DNA of 64,000 nt from Pseudoxanthomonas composti. Lineage in GTDB: Bacteria; Pseudomonadota; Gammaproteobacteria; Xanthomonadales; Xanthomonadaceae. Below are positions 35,397 through 44,743 of the stretch, in pieces. The translations under genes and the position numbers were made by a program. How positions within the stretch are numbered: the first letter of the stretch is position 1; every line of letters begins with the position of its first letter. The stretch is from positions 124,001 through 188,000 of the forward strand of contig NZ_SAWZ01000008.1 of the NCBI RefSeq assembly GCF_004122095.1, read 5' to 3'. A model generated the notes under the pieces. That model worked only from the letters and a program-made list of their open reading frames with translations, was not told the origin of the DNA and did not search any database.

Positions 35397-35950
35397 AGAT
35401 CATCGAAACGAGTTTGCCGGGCGCCACCCTCATCGAGCCGGCAGTGTTCGGCGACGACCGCGGGTTCTTCATGGAGACCTGGAATGCCCAGCGCTACGGC
35501 GAGCTTGGCCTGCCGGACCGCTTCGTGCAGAGCAATGTTTCTTCCTCGTCCAAGGGCGTGCTGCGTGGCCTGCACTACCAGTGGCCCAATCCGCAGGGCA
35601 AGCTGGTCAGCGTGCTGGAAGGCGAGGTCTACGACGTGGCGGTGGACATCCGCCGCGGCTCGCCGCATTTCGGCAAGTGGGCCGCCGTGCTGCTGAGCGC
35701 GGAGAACAAGCGCCAGTTCTGGATTCCGGAAGGATTCGCGCACGGGTTTGCGGTGCTGTCCGACCGCGCGGTGTTCAGCTACATGTGCACCAATGTCTAC
35801 GACAAGGCGGCCGATGCCGGCGTGCGCTGGGACGACCCCGCCATCGGCATTGACTGGCCGGTCGGCGAGCCGCTGCTGTCGGACAAGGACGCCAGGGCGC
35901 CTTTGCTGGCGGACGTGGCTGAAGAGCGCCTTCCGGTCTACACGCCATGA
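35393..35950 (+). CDS. rmlC: dTDP-4-dehydrorhamnose 3,5-epimerase
   Basis: RmlC epimerises C3 and C5 of the 4-keto sugar. The 185-residue cupin shows [37 protein letters not shown] with the catalytic His, and [16 protein letters not shown] with the partner residues. The start codon is TTG, overlapping the rmlA stop, with GGGGGAAAG just upstream. No ATG exists in a sensible position, so the TTG start is well supported. It overlaps rmlD by 4 bp. Confidence 0.96.
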   Translation: MKIIETSLPGATLIEPAVFGDDRGFFMETWNAQRYGELGLPDRFVQSNVSSSSKGVLRGLHYQWPNPQGKLVSVLEGEVYDVAVDIRRGSPHFGKWAAVLLSAENKRQFWIPEGFAHGFAVLSDRAVFSYMCTNVYDKAADAGVRWDDPAIGIDWPVGEPLLSDKDARAPLLADVAEERLPVYTP

Positions 35951-36852
35951 CCGTCTTGCTGCTGGGCGCCAATGGCCAGGTCGGCCATGAGTTGCGCCGC
36001 GCGTTGGCGCCGTTGGGTGCGCTCGTTTGCACCACCCGCAGCGGCATGCTGGAAGACGGCACGCATTGCGAAGTGGCGGACCTGGATCAGCCAGACAGCC
36101 TGACGGGGTTGCTGGACCGGATCGCTCCGACCACTGTGGTCAACGCCGCGGCCTATACCGCCGTGGACAAGGCCGAGGAGGATCGCGAGGCCGCGTTCCG
36201 CGCCAACGCCGAATCGCCGGGTGTGCTGGCGCGTTGGTGCGCGGCGCACGGCGCCACGCTGGTGCATTACTCCACCGATTACGTCTTCGATGGCCAGGGT
36301 ACGGCGCCTTACGCAGTGGATGCCCCGACCGCGCCGTTGGGCGTCTACGGGGCCAGCAAGCTGGCTGGCGAAGACGCGATCCGCGCCGCGGGCGGCCGGT
36401 ACCTGATCTTCCGCACGGCCTGGGTGTACGCCTCGCACGGCAAGAACTTCCTGCTGACGATGCTGCGCGCCGGCGGCCAGCGCGATGAGCTGCGCGTGGT
36501 AGCCGATCAGATCGGGACGCCGACCCCGGCGGCGCTGATTGCCGATGTCACCGCGCAGGTCCTGCAGCGCGGCGGCGATGCCTCGGGCACCTGGCACCTC
36601 ACCGCGGCGGGCCAGACCAGCTGGCACGGCTTTGCCCAGGCCATTTTCGACAAGGCCCTGGCCGCGGGTCTGATGCCGTGTGCGCCAAGGGTCGCCGCGA
36701 TTCCATCCTCCGACTATCCCACCCCGGCCAAGCGCCCGGCTTACTCCTGCCTGGACACCGGCAGCCTGCAATCGGACTTCGATGTCGTCCTGCCCAGCTG
36801 GGAAGCGGGGCTGGAGCGGGTCATCGCGGAACTGGCGGCCAAACAGGGCTGA
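35947..36852 (+). CDS. rmlD: dTDP-4-dehydrorhamnose reductase
   Basis: RmlD reduces the 4-keto group to give dTDP-L-rhamnose. The 301-residue SDR has [48 protein letters not shown] and the catalytic YGASKLAGE (YxxxK). The C-terminal [16 protein letters not shown] is the usual substrate-binding end. It overlaps rmlC by ATGA. The ugd gene follows 110 bp later and may be cotranscribed. Confidence 0.96.
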   Translation: MTVLLLGANGQVGHELRRALAPLGALVCTTRSGMLEDGTHCEVADLDQPDSLTGLLDRIAPTTVVNAAAYTAVDKAEEDREAAFRANAESPGVLARWCAAHGATLVHYSTDYVFDGQGTAPYAVDAPTAPLGVYGASKLAGEDAIRAAGGRYLIFRTAWVYASHGKNFLLTMLRAGGQRDELRVVADQIGTPTPAALIADVTAQVLQRGGDASGTWHLTAAGQTSWHGFAQAIFDKALAAGLMPCAPRVAAIPSSDYPTPAKRPAYSCLDTGSLQSDFDVVLPSWEAGLERVIAELAAKQG

Positions 36853-36962
36853 CAGGCAACACCCGATCGGGGGAAGGGGCGGCGGCCGTCAATAAGGCGT
36901 TGCAGGTCGATGGCGTATCGTTAGCCGGCTATTTCCCCCATCCCCCCTCGAGGTTGCGTCCC

Positions 36963-38129
36963 ATGAAGATTGCGGTGGCCGGTACCGGCTACGTCGGGTT
37001 GTCCAACGGTGTCCTGCTGGCCAGGCACCATGAAGTCGTCGCGCTGGACATTGTCGAAGCCAAGGTCCGGATGCTCAACGAAGGGCGCTCGCCCATCGTC
37101 GACAAGGAGCTGGAGGCCGCGCTGGCCGAAGGCGGCCTGAACTTCAAGGCCACCTTGGACCCCAACGAGGCGTATGCCGACGCGGAGTTCGTGGTCATTG
37201 CGACCCCGACCGACTACGACCCGCAGACCAACTACTTCAACACCCGCTCGATCGAGGCGGTGATCAAGCAGGTGATGGCGATCAATCCGTCGGCCACGAT
37301 GATCATCAAGTCGACCGTGCCGGTGGGCTACACCGAGAAGGCGCGCGCGCAGTTTGGCACCGACAACATCGTGTTCTCGCCCGAGTTCCTGCGCGAGGGC
37401 AAGGCCCTGTACGACAACCTGCATCCTTCCCGCATCATCGTCGGCGAGCGCTCGCCGCGCGCGGAGAAGTTCGCCGCGCTGCTGCAGGAAGGCGCGATCA
37501 AGCAGGACATCCCGGTGCTGTTCACCGAGCCGACCGAGGCCGAGGCGATCAAGCTGTTCGCCAACACTTACCTGGCCATGCGCGTGTCCTACTTCAACGA
37601 GCTGGACACCTATGCGGTGACCAACGGGTTGGACAGCCGTCAGATCATCGAGGGCATCTGCCTGGATCCGCGCATCGGCAGCCACTACAACAATCCGTCC
37701 TTCGGCTATGGCGGCTACTGCCTGCCCAAGGACACCAAGCAGCTGCTGGCAAATTACCAGAGCGTGCCGCAGAACATCATCCGCGCGATCGTGGATTCAA
37801 ACACCACGCGCAAGGATTTCATCGCCGCCGACGTGCTCAAGCGCAGCCCCAAGGTCGTGGGCATCTATCGCCTGATCATGAAGGCCGGCTCGGACAACTT
37901 CCGCGCCTCCAGCATCCAGGGCGTGATGAAGCGCCTGAAGGCCAAGGGTGTGGAAGTGATCGTCTACGAGCCCACGCTGAACGAGCCGGACTTCTTCCGC
38001 TCGCGCGTGGTCAACGACCTGGAAACCTTCAAGCGCGAGTCGGACGTCATCATCAGCAATCGCATGGCCAGCGCCCTGGATGACGTGGCCGAGAAGGTCT
38101 ATACGCGGGATTTGTTTGGGGACAATTGA
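36963..38129 (+). CDS. ugd: UDP-glucose 6-dehydrogenase (short form)
   Basis: Ugd oxidises UDP-glucose twice to UDP-glucuronate. The 388-residue enzyme is of the short E. coli-like class: [17 protein letters not shown] (NAD loop), [37 protein letters not shown] and the catalytic cysteine in [18 protein letters not shown]. The frame opens upstream at 36678 inside rmlD, but ATG 36963 begins the conserved protein. In Xanthomonas campestris the rmlBACD genes are grouped with xanB-xanA; here ugd occupies this place and no xanB is present, which points to an acidic sugar route at this locus. Confidence 0.94.
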   Translation: MKIAVAGTGYVGLSNGVLLARHHEVVALDIVEAKVRMLNEGRSPIVDKELEAALAEGGLNFKATLDPNEAYADAEFVVIATPTDYDPQTNYFNTRSIEAVIKQVMAINPSATMIIKSTVPVGYTEKARAQFGTDNIVFSPEFLREGKALYDNLHPSRIIVGERSPRAEKFAALLQEGAIKQDIPVLFTEPTEAEAIKLFANTYLAMRVSYFNELDTYAVTNGLDSRQIIEGICLDPRIGSHYNNPSFGYGGYCLPKDTKQLLANYQSVPQNIIRAIVDSNTTRKDFIAADVLKRSPKVVGIYRLIMKAGSDNFRASSIQGVMKRLKAKGVEVIVYEPTLNEPDFFRSRVVNDLETFKRESDVIISNRMASALDDVAEKVYTRDLFGDN

Positions 38130-38132
38130 GGT

Positions 38133-38290
38133 AGGAACGAGTGAAGAGGAACGAGGAACGAGTTAAGGCCAAGTCGCCTTATTCGTCCCTCGTCCCGTTT
38201 GAATCGCGAAGGGCCGAAGGGGAGCGAGGAAGGAATCGAGGCCAATGACCTGACTCGTTCCTCGTTCCTCTCGACTCGTTCCTCGCTCCT
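38133..38290. repeat. Purine-rich inverted-repeat element, GAGGAACGAG type
   Basis: The gap between convergent ugd and xanA is filled by a left arm of GAACGAG-type units (38133-38162: GAACGAGtgaaGAGGAACGAGGAACGAG) and a right arm with the complement (38254-38290: CTCGTTCCTCGTTCCTC, CTCGTTCCTCGCTCCTC). About 90 bp lie between. The stem would be long but imperfect. The same unit recurs at 57696-57835. It may act as a bidirectional terminator for the two genes; no T-run is seen. Confidence 0.75.
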
Positions 38291-39636
38291 CAGCCCTTCA
38301 GCAGCGCCGAGATCTCCTCCGTCTTCTCCTGCAGCAGCGCCGCATCCCCACGCGTTTCCACATTCAGGCGCAACAGCGGTTCCGTGTTGGAGCTGCGGAT
38401 GTTGACGCGCCAGGTGCCGAAGTCGGCGCTGGTGCCGTCGGTGTAGTCCAGCTCCGGGTTCAGGTCGGCGTAGCGATCCATCACGCGCTTCACCGCGGCC
38501 TTGGCGTCGTCCACCTTGAAGTTGATCTCGCCGCTGCAGGGGAACTTGGCCATGCGGTCCTCGACCCAGCTGCCCAGCGAACGGCCCGAGGTGGACACCA
38601 GCTCGGCGATCAGCAGCCACGGGATCATGCCGGAGTCGGCGAAGGCGAACTCGCGGAAGTAGTGGTGGGCGCTCATCTCGCCGCCGTACACCGCGTTCTC
38701 CGAACGCATCTTTTCCTTGATGAAGGCGTGGCCGCTCTTGCACAGGACCGGCACGCCGCCGGCTTCCTCGACCATCTCCACCGTGTTCCAGGTCAGGCGC
38801 GGGTCGTGCACGACCTTGCCGCCTGGCTGCTTCTTGAGGATGGCCTGAGCCAGCAAGCCGACCAGGTAGTAGCCCTCGATGAAGCGGCCGGTCTCGTCGA
38901 AGAAGAAGCAGCGGTCGAAGTCGCCGTCCCAGGCGATGCCGAAGTCCGCGCCATGTTCCTTGACCGCGGTAGCGGTCGCCTCGCGGTTTTCCGGCAGCAG
39001 CGGGTTGGGGATGCCGTTGGGAAAGTTGCCGTCCGGCTCGTGGAACACCCGGATGAATTCCAGGGGCAGATGCGGTGCCAGCAGGTCCACGATCGCACCG
39101 GCGCCGCCGTTACCGGCGTTCACCACCACTTTCAGCGGCTTCAGGCTGTCCGGCTTGATGTAGCTGAGCAGGTGCTGGATATACGCCGACTTGTCAGGGC
39201 GATGCTCTTCGTTGGCGGTCGGCTCGGTCGCCGGGGCCTTGTCGGCATCGGCCTTGTCGCGGATGTCGAACAGGCCGGTGTCCGAGCTGATCGGCCGGGC
39301 CTGCTCGCGCACCAGCTTCATGCCGTTGTAGTCCATCGGGTTGTGGCTGGCGGTGACCATCACGCCACCGGCGGCCTTGAGGTAATCGGTCTGGAAATAG
39401 ACCTCCTCGGTGCCGCACAGGCCGATGTCGATCACCTCGCGGCCCTGCGCGCGCAGGCCGGCCGAGAGTGCGTCCTGCAGGCCGGCGCTGGTCAGGCGCA
39501 CGTCGTGGCCGAGCACCACCGGGCCTGCATCCAGCGTAGAGGCCAGCGCGATACCGATGCGGCGGGCCAGGTCCTCGTCGAGTTCGTCTGGAACGCGGCC
39601 ACGGATGTCGTAGGCCTTGAATGCGGGAAGCGGCAT
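38290..39636 (-). CDS. xanA: Phosphomannomutase/phosphoglucomutase (XanA type)
   Basis: XanA interconverts 6- and 1-phosphates of glucose and mannose, feeding UDP-glucose, dTDP-rhamnose and GDP-mannose pathways. The 448-residue length equals that of Xanthomonas XanA. The phosphoserine loop TASHNPMDYNGMK, the Mg site DGDFDRCFFFDE, the sugar loop YGGEMSAHHYF and the phosphate site RSSNTEPLLRLNVE are all present. The ATG at 39636 with AAAGGA upstream is chosen over the frame start at 39687. It converges on ugd and is divergent from the CoA-transferase pair. Confidence 0.95.
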   Translation of the reverse strand: MPLPAFKAYDIRGRVPDELDEDLARRIGIALASTLDAGPVVLGHDVRLTSAGLQDALSAGLRAQGREVIDIGLCGTEEVYFQTDYLKAAGGVMVTASHNPMDYNGMKLVREQARPISSDTGLFDIRDKADADKAPATEPTANEEHRPDKSAYIQHLLSYIKPDSLKPLKVVVNAGNGGAGAIVDLLAPHLPLEFIRVFHEPDGNFPNGIPNPLLPENREATATAVKEHGADFGIAWDGDFDRCFFFDETGRFIEGYYLVGLLAQAILKKQPGGKVVHDPRLTWNTVEMVEEAGGVPVLCKSGHAFIKEKMRSENAVYGGEMSAHHYFREFAFADSGMIPWLLIAELVSTSGRSLGSWVEDRMAKFPCSGEINFKVDDAKAAVKRVMDRYADLNPELDYTDGTSADFGTWRVNIRSSNTEPLLRLNVETRGDAALLQEKTEEISALLKG

Positions 39637-39783
39637 TGGGCGAAAGTCCTTTCGGGTTTGGGGGGAGGCGAGTGTAGCCAAGCCCATGTCCGCTGGGCGT
39701 CACGGGGACTGAACCAAAGTCCAAGTGGCGCCGACGGGTGGCTCGCTAGAATGCGGGTTTCACTTACAGCGGAGCGCAGATCG

Positions 39784-40518
39784 ATGAGCACCGGTTCCCC
39801 CACGCTTGAGCGCAAGGGCAAGCTGTACCAGGACGCGGCCGCGGCGCTGTCGGACCTGGTGTCCGATGGCCAGACACTGGCGGTCGGCGGTTTTGGCCTG
39901 TGCGGCATTCCCGAGGCTTTGATCGCCGCCTTGCGCGATACCGGGGTCAAGGACCTGACGGTGATCTCCAACAATGCCGGCGTGGACGGGTTCGGTCTGG
40001 GCCAGCTGCTGGCTACGCGCCAGATCCGGAAAATGATTTCGTCCTATGTGGGCGAGAACAAGGAGTTCGAGCGGCAGTTCCTGGCCGGCGAACTGGAGCT
40101 GGAGTTCAACCCGCAGGGCACGCTGGCCGAGCGCCTGCGGGCCGGCGGGGCCGGCATCCCGGCGTTCTTCACCGCCACCGGCTACGGCACGGTGGTGGCC
40201 GAGGGCAAAGAAACGCGCCAGTTCGGCGATCGTCATTACGTGCTGGAGACCGCCCTGGTGGCCGACGTCGCCCTGGTCAAGGCCTGGAAGGCCGACAAGT
40301 CGGGCAATCTGGTCTTCAACAAGACCGCACGCAACTTCAATCCGGCCTGCGCCATGGCCGGCAAAGTCTGCGTTGCGGAAGTGGAGGAACTGGTCGAAGT
40401 GGGCGATCTGGACCCGGACCAGGTCCACCTGCCAGGCATCTACGTGGACCGCATCGTGGTCAACGCCCATCCGGAAAAGCGCATCGAGCAACGCACCGTC
40501 AGCGAAGGAGGCAAGTGA
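39784..40518 (+). CDS. lpsI: 3-oxoacid CoA-transferase subunit A
   Basis: The 244-residue subunit A of a succinyl-CoA:3-ketoacid CoA-transferase matches ScoA/AtoD and the Xanthomonas gene lpsI found in the LPS region. Family features are [51 protein letters not shown] and [12 protein letters not shown]. The enzyme moves CoA between succinate and acetoacetate; a direct part in LPS synthesis has not been explained. It precedes subunit B with a one-base overlap (TGATG). The frame opens far upstream inside xanA antisense, and the ATG at 39784 is the real start. Confidence 0.94.
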   Translation: MSTGSPTLERKGKLYQDAAAALSDLVSDGQTLAVGGFGLCGIPEALIAALRDTGVKDLTVISNNAGVDGFGLGQLLATRQIRKMISSYVGENKEFERQFLAGELELEFNPQGTLAERLRAGGAGIPAFFTATGYGTVVAEGKETRQFGDRHYVLETALVADVALVKAWKADKSGNLVFNKTARNFNPACAMAGKVCVAEVEELVEVGDLDPDQVHLPGIYVDRIVVNAHPEKRIEQRTVSEGGK

Positions 40519-41147
40519 TGGCCTGGACCCGTGAGCAGATGGCGGCCCGTGCTGCCCAGGAACTGACCGACGGCGCCTACGTGAATCTCGGCATCGGCTT
40601 GCCGACCCTGGTGGCCAACCACATTCCCGAGGGCGTGGACGTGTGGCTGCAGTCGGAGAACGGCCTGCTCGGCATTGGCCCGTTCCCGACCGAGGCGCAG
40701 GTCGATCCTGACCTGATCAATGCCGGCAAGCAGACCGTCACCGCGCGCAAGGGCGCCAGCTACTTCGGCAGCCACGATTCCTTCGCGATGATCCGTGGTG
40801 GCCATATCGACCTGGCCATCCTCGGTGCGATGCAGGTGACCGACAAGGGCGACATCGCCAACTGGATGGTGCCCGGCAAGATGGTCAAGGGCATGGGCGG
40901 GGCCATGGACCTGGTGGCAGGGGTCAAGCGCGTGGTGGTGATCATGGAGCACGTGGCCAAGGACGGTAGCCACAAGATCCTGCCCGCCTGCGACCTGCCG
41001 CTGACCGGCGTGGGCGTGGTCGACCGCATCATCACCGACCTGGGCGTGTTCGACGTCACCCCCGACGGCCTGATGCTGGTGGAGGCCGCGCCGGGGGTCA
41101 GCGTGGATGAGCTAAGGGAGAAGACCGGCGTGGCCTTCAAGGCCTGA
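40518..41147 (+). CDS. lpsJ: 3-oxoacid CoA-transferase subunit B
   Basis: The 209-residue subunit B carries the catalytic glutamate in [15 protein letters not shown], which forms the enzyme-CoA thioester. Other features are [33 protein letters not shown] and [13 protein letters not shown]. It corresponds to ScoB/AtoA and Xanthomonas lpsJ. GGAGG lies just before its ATG and overlaps the end of subunit A. It converges on the following gene with one base between stop codons. Confidence 0.95.
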   Translation: MAWTREQMAARAAQELTDGAYVNLGIGLPTLVANHIPEGVDVWLQSENGLLGIGPFPTEAQVDPDLINAGKQTVTARKGASYFGSHDSFAMIRGGHIDLAILGAMQVTDKGDIANWMVPGKMVKGMGGAMDLVAGVKRVVVIMEHVAKDGSHKILPACDLPLTGVGVVDRIITDLGVFDVTPDGLMLVEAAPGVSVDELREKTGVAFKA

Positions 41148-41148
41148 G

Positions 41149-43200
41149 TCATTGGCTGGGGCGGGCGTAGCGATAGTCCGCGCCCGGCTCGCGCACGGCG
41201 TGCCCGATCTCCTCGATTCGATACCCAGCGTGCGCGACGGCGGCGCCAAAGGCGCGCTCCAACCCGTGTGCAAGCGTGCCATCGATCTGGCCTTGTTCGC
41301 GCTCGAAGTCCTCCGGCGAAAGGTGCGCGTCCAGCGCCGGGCGCAGCGCCGCCATCCGCGCCCAGAACATCGTGCCCGACGCAAAGTGCAGGTGTGCGCC
41401 GCGGGTTTCCACGCCCAGGCGCGCGCTCAGGAAGTCCAGGCTTTCGGCATTGTCGCCCACGTACTGTTCCACAGACAGCAAATGACCCGCAGGCGCCAGC
41501 ATGCCCAGTGCTGGCGCATCGCGGAACCGCGCGATGCACTGCATCGGCGCCTGCGGTAGCAGGCTGTCCAGCAGCTCCCTGGCCCAGTGCATCCCGTCGT
41601 CGCGATGCACGGATTGCTTGGTATGAAGCTTCAGCACGAGCTCGACGCCTTCGTCGCAGAGCCGGTCGGCCTCATGCAGGAATGGCAGGACATCGCGCCC
41701 ATGGTTCTCGTAGCAGCGGACTTCGGCGTCCAGGGCATGGGCCTGCATGACCGTTCGCACGCGTTCGGAAAGTTCAGACGTCGTGGTGACGACGATGCGT
41801 GGGCGCGTGGTCGGCTCCCAATTCGACAAACGTGCGGCGATCTCCGGTAGCGCGTCGAGATACCAGGCGTGGAGCACGATCGCCGCGCTCACGCCGACCG
41901 GCGCTGCGGGTGCATGTGCGCGCCGGGTTTGCTGCAGCCAGGCATGGCCCAGGCGCAGGTCAGGCTCCAGCACGGCACCTTCGGCCCACTCGTTCCATGC
42001 GTTGATGAAGACCAGGCGATGCTCGCTGTCCACCTGCGCCAGGCGCTCGTGGATGGTGCGGCGAAGCCAGTCGCCGTAGCCGCGCGGGGAGGCGTGCAAC
42101 AGCACCTGACCTTTTCCGGAGCGCCGCGCCTCGTTGTCCCAGCCAGGGTTGACGCCCGGATACAGGCGATACTCCGGCAGAGGGCGCTGTGACATGTCAT
42201 TGGCAAGCACGCGCCAGTCCAGCACGGCACCGGCGTAATCGGGATTGATGAGGCGTTGCTTCGCCGAGATGGAGGGCGCGCTGGCCATGTTGGGGGGGAA
42301 CTCGACCGCGGCATCGAAGCCGATATCGCGCGGATCGGGCCGTTCGAATCCCTGGACATAGGCCAGGTGGATCTCACCGAGATCGTGCTCGCGACACCAC
42401 TGGCGCCAGCGGGCGGCGGTGGCGGCCGCATCGGGCATCAGGTGCGGACGGTAGACCACCAACATCGGCCGGCCTTCGACCCGCAGGTAGCGGCGGTCGC
42501 GCAGGTAGGGCGCGATGTGCGCGATGAAGGCAAGGTCGTCCTCGGCGCTGTGCTGCTGTGCGATGAGCACGTCCTGGTCGCGGCCATCCCAGCGCCGGCT
42601 CCAGTTCTCGTTGGCCCAGCACAGGCAGAAGGGCAATGCGATCGCCTCGTCGGCCAGCCACTGCTGCAGGGGCTGCTCCATCAAGGTCTTGCCGGCGAAC
42701 CAGTAGAAATAGAAGCAGAAGGCACCGATGCCGTTCTCAGCGGCCAGTGTCGCCTGCGCGCGCATGGTCTCGATCTGGCGCAGATCGTAGAAGCCAAGAT
42801 CCGCGGGCAAGCGGGGCTGGACATGACCTTCGAACTGCGGCAGTGCACGGGTGACGTTGCGCCATTCGGTGAAGCCTTTTCCCCACCAGCGGTCGTTCTC
42901 CTCGAAAGGATGGAACTGGGGCAGATAGAAGGCCACCAGCCTGGCCGATCCAGGCGGCAGGGGTGGTTGCGCCTGATGCGGTCTGAATCCGATCGCCGGC
43001 AGGTCGCTGCGGATCATTGGACGACGGGGCGCGGCGGCGCCCCGCCGGCCCTTCGGCGGCGGCGGGGCCCAGTCGGCATGACGGCGCAAGAATCGCACCC
43101 GCCAGCGATCGCGCGCGCTGTCGGAGAGGGGGACGAGTCGAAAGCCCGCGCGCAAGGCGATGTAGAGCATTCTTTGCACGGACTGGGTCAACGACTTCAT
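41149..43200 (-). CDS. GH99-like (WbsX) domain fused to an RgpF-like domain
   Basis: The 683-residue protein joins two domains known from polysaccharide loci. Residues about 85-435 match the WbsX/GH99-like group: VAFYLPQFHPFEENDRWWG, KGFTEWRNVTRALPQF, FCFYFYWFAGKTLME, WANENWSRRWDG and FINAWNEWAEGAVLEPD. Residues about 455-675 resemble rhamnan synthesis protein F (VLHAWYLDALPEI, CYENHGRDVLPFL, LVLKLHTKQSVHRDDG). RgpF-type proteins take part in rhamnose-containing glycans, and rmlBACD lies upstream. The start at 43200 (MKSLTQS) is chosen since the frame to 43923 runs antisense through the AlkB gene. It may act on the same O-chain. Confidence 0.85.
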   Translation of the reverse strand: MKSLTQSVQRMLYIALRAGFRLVPLSDSARDRWRVRFLRRHADWAPPPPKGRRGAAAPRRPMIRSDLPAIGFRPHQAQPPLPPGSARLVAFYLPQFHPFEENDRWWGKGFTEWRNVTRALPQFEGHVQPRLPADLGFYDLRQIETMRAQATLAAENGIGAFCFYFYWFAGKTLMEQPLQQWLADEAIALPFCLCWANENWSRRWDGRDQDVLIAQQHSAEDDLAFIAHIAPYLRDRRYLRVEGRPMLVVYRPHLMPDAAATAARWRQWCREHDLGEIHLAYVQGFERPDPRDIGFDAAVEFPPNMASAPSISAKQRLINPDYAGAVLDWRVLANDMSQRPLPEYRLYPGVNPGWDNEARRSGKGQVLLHASPRGYGDWLRRTIHERLAQVDSEHRLVFINAWNEWAEGAVLEPDLRLGHAWLQQTRRAHAPAAPVGVSAAIVLHAWYLDALPEIAARLSNWEPTTRPRIVVTTTSELSERVRTVMQAHALDAEVRCYENHGRDVLPFLHEADRLCDEGVELVLKLHTKQSVHRDDGMHWARELLDSLLPQAPMQCIARFRDAPALGMLAPAGHLLSVEQYVGDNAESLDFLSARLGVETRGAHLHFASGTMFWARMAALRPALDAHLSPEDFEREQGQIDGTLAHGLERAFGAAVAHAGYRIEEIGHAVREPGADYRYARPSQ

Positions 43201-43413
43201 CGGGTACTCGCAGGTTCGGGAGAAGGACGAAGGCCAGCGCCGCCGTCCAGTGCGCCATGAACGTGCAAGCCCTTGCTCGTTGGCCATGGCGCGGCCGACA
43301 GGATACCGTGGCCCTTCAGGACGCATGGAACGACACGATGCGAGAGCGGGCGAAGCATGCGTTCTCGCCCATGCGGCAGGCCTGGGCGCGTGTAAGGTGC
43401 TAGCGTGAGGACC

Positions 43414-43995
43414 ATGGTCAATCCATCCCCGGCGGCGGACGTCGCCTTGGTCCATCCATGGCTGCTGCCAGCTCAAGGCGATGCGGTGTTCGCCGCGCTC
43501 ATGGCCGACATCCCCTGGGAAACCCACCGCATCCGCATGTTCGGCAAGTGGGTGGATTCGCCGCGCCTGAGCTGCTGGATCGGCGATCCGCAGGCGACAT
43601 ATCGGTACTCGGGCGCCGATTTCGCCCCGCACCCCTGGCTGCCGGTGCTGGCGGAGATGCGTCAGCGTCTGCAGCAGGAATTGGGCGTACCGTTCAACAG
43701 CGTCCTGGCCAACCGCTACCGCGACGGGCGCGATGCCATGGGCTGGCACAGCGATGATGAGCCCGAGCTTGGACCCGAGCCGGTGATCGCGTCGGTCAGC
43801 CTGGGGGCGACGCGGCGGTTCGTCCTGCGGCGACGGGACGATCATGCGGTCAAGCAGGCCTTCCTGCTGGAGCCGGGTAGCCTGCTGGTGATGCGCGGCC
43901 GTTCGCAGTTCGAGTGGCAGCATGCGCTGCCGCGGACGGCCAGGCCGGTGGGCGAGCGCATCAATCTGACCTTTCGCCAGGTCATGCGGCGCTGA
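43414..43995 (+). CDS. alkB: AlkB-like 2-oxoglutarate/Fe dioxygenase (nucleic-acid demethylase)
   Basis: The 193-residue protein resembles the ALKBH2-like branch of AlkB enzymes, which oxidatively remove methyl groups from N1-methyladenine and N3-methylcytosine. The iron ligands are His and Asp in MGWHSDDEPELG and His in FEWQHALPRT; NRYRDGRDAMGWHSDDE is the family core. Arginines in RINLTFRQ bind 2-oxoglutarate. ATG 43414 has GAGG close upstream; GTG at 43405 is an alternative. It is divergent from the GH99-like gene across 213 bp. Confidence 0.9.
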   Translation: MVNPSPAADVALVHPWLLPAQGDAVFAALMADIPWETHRIRMFGKWVDSPRLSCWIGDPQATYRYSGADFAPHPWLPVLAEMRQRLQQELGVPFNSVLANRYRDGRDAMGWHSDDEPELGPEPVIASVSLGATRRFVLRRRDDHAVKQAFLLEPGSLLVMRGRSQFEWQHALPRTARPVGERINLTFRQVMRR

Positions 43996-44024
43996 AGGGA
44001 GGCCTGCACCGCAGCGATCGACCC

Positions 44025-44041
44025 GTGGGAGCCGCTCCCAC
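44025..44041. repeat. GTGGGAG-ccg-CTCCCAC palindrome
   Basis: A 7-bp perfect stem with a 3-nt loop lies between the convergent AlkB and lipoprotein genes. This is a short version of a REP palindrome common in pseudomonads and xanthomonads and may reduce read-through. Confidence 0.6.
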
Positions 44042-44065
44042 AGATGCGTTCGGCTTCCAGTTGCC

Positions 44066-44743
44066 CTAACGCGCGGGCGTCGCCTTGCCCACTGCGGCTG
44101 CCTTCGGCCGCGAGGCCTCTGCCGGCGGATGCGCCTGTGCGCTGGCCAGTGTCCAGCCGCCGATCTCGCCGGTGACCTGCGTCAGGGCGCGATCGAAGCC
44201 CTGCACGACCTGGGCGATCTCGGTGCTGCCCACCGGCTGGGCCGAGGTGAAGGTGCGCGAGGCTGCCACGCTCTGGTCGTAGCTCTGCACCAGCTTGGCG
44301 TTGACCACCACGTGCACGGTCGGCTGCGCGGCGCCGGCGTAGTCCGCCTCGAAGCGGCGCACTTCCAGCACCAGCTTGTAGGTGCCGCGGATGCCCGACT
44401 CGGTGGTGCCGGTGCCGCCGGTCTTGCCCGAATCCTCCAGCGTGCGCACCACCGCATCCTGCAGCATGTCCGTGGCGCTCTGCGCCCAGGCCGCGCCGTG
44501 GTAGACCTGCAGTTCGTGCTCGACTGGCCGCACGGCGATGCGCGAGCTATCCAGCACGCGTGGCGCGCTGGGCTTGGACACCACCACCGACCACGGAATC
44601 GTCGGCCAGGCCGGATCCGGGGTGACCTGCACGATGGGCGAGTAGATGGTGGTGGGCTCGCGATCGCCACCACCGACCAGCGAGGAGCATCCAGCCAGCG
44701 CCAAGGTTGCAGCCAGCGTCAGGGTGAGGATCGGCGCCTTCAT
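44066..44743 (-). CDS. ABC-type transport auxiliary lipoprotein (PqiC-like)
   Basis: The 225-residue protein has a lipobox (TLALAGCSS), giving a lipid-modified Cys near residue 19. It matches the ABC transport auxiliary component family (PF03886): VVSKPSAPRVLDSSRIAVRP, ELQVYHGAAWAQSATDMLQD and SRTFTSAQPVGSTEIAQVVQGFDRA-type segments. Such lipoproteins, like PqiC, complete MCE protein systems that move lipids between membranes. It overlaps mlaD by 4 bp and is last in the operon. The C-terminal tail is Ala/Lys-rich. Confidence 0.88.
   Translation of the reverse strand: MKAPILTLTLAATLALAGCSSLVGGGDREPTTIYSPIVQVTPDPAWPTIPWSVVVSKPSAPRVLDSSRIAVRPVEHELQVYHGAAWAQSATDMLQDAVVRTLEDSGKTGGTGTTESGIRGTYKLVLEVRRFEADYAGAAQPTVHVVVNAKLVQSYDQSVAASRTFTSAQPVGSTEIAQVVQGFDRALTQVTGEIGGWTLASAQAHPPAEASRPKAAAVGKATPAR

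Noticed and set aside
43201..43923. N-terminal extension of the GH99-like protein
   Set aside because: It runs antisense through the AlkB gene and has no family resemblance; the protein aligns from MKSLTQS at 43200.
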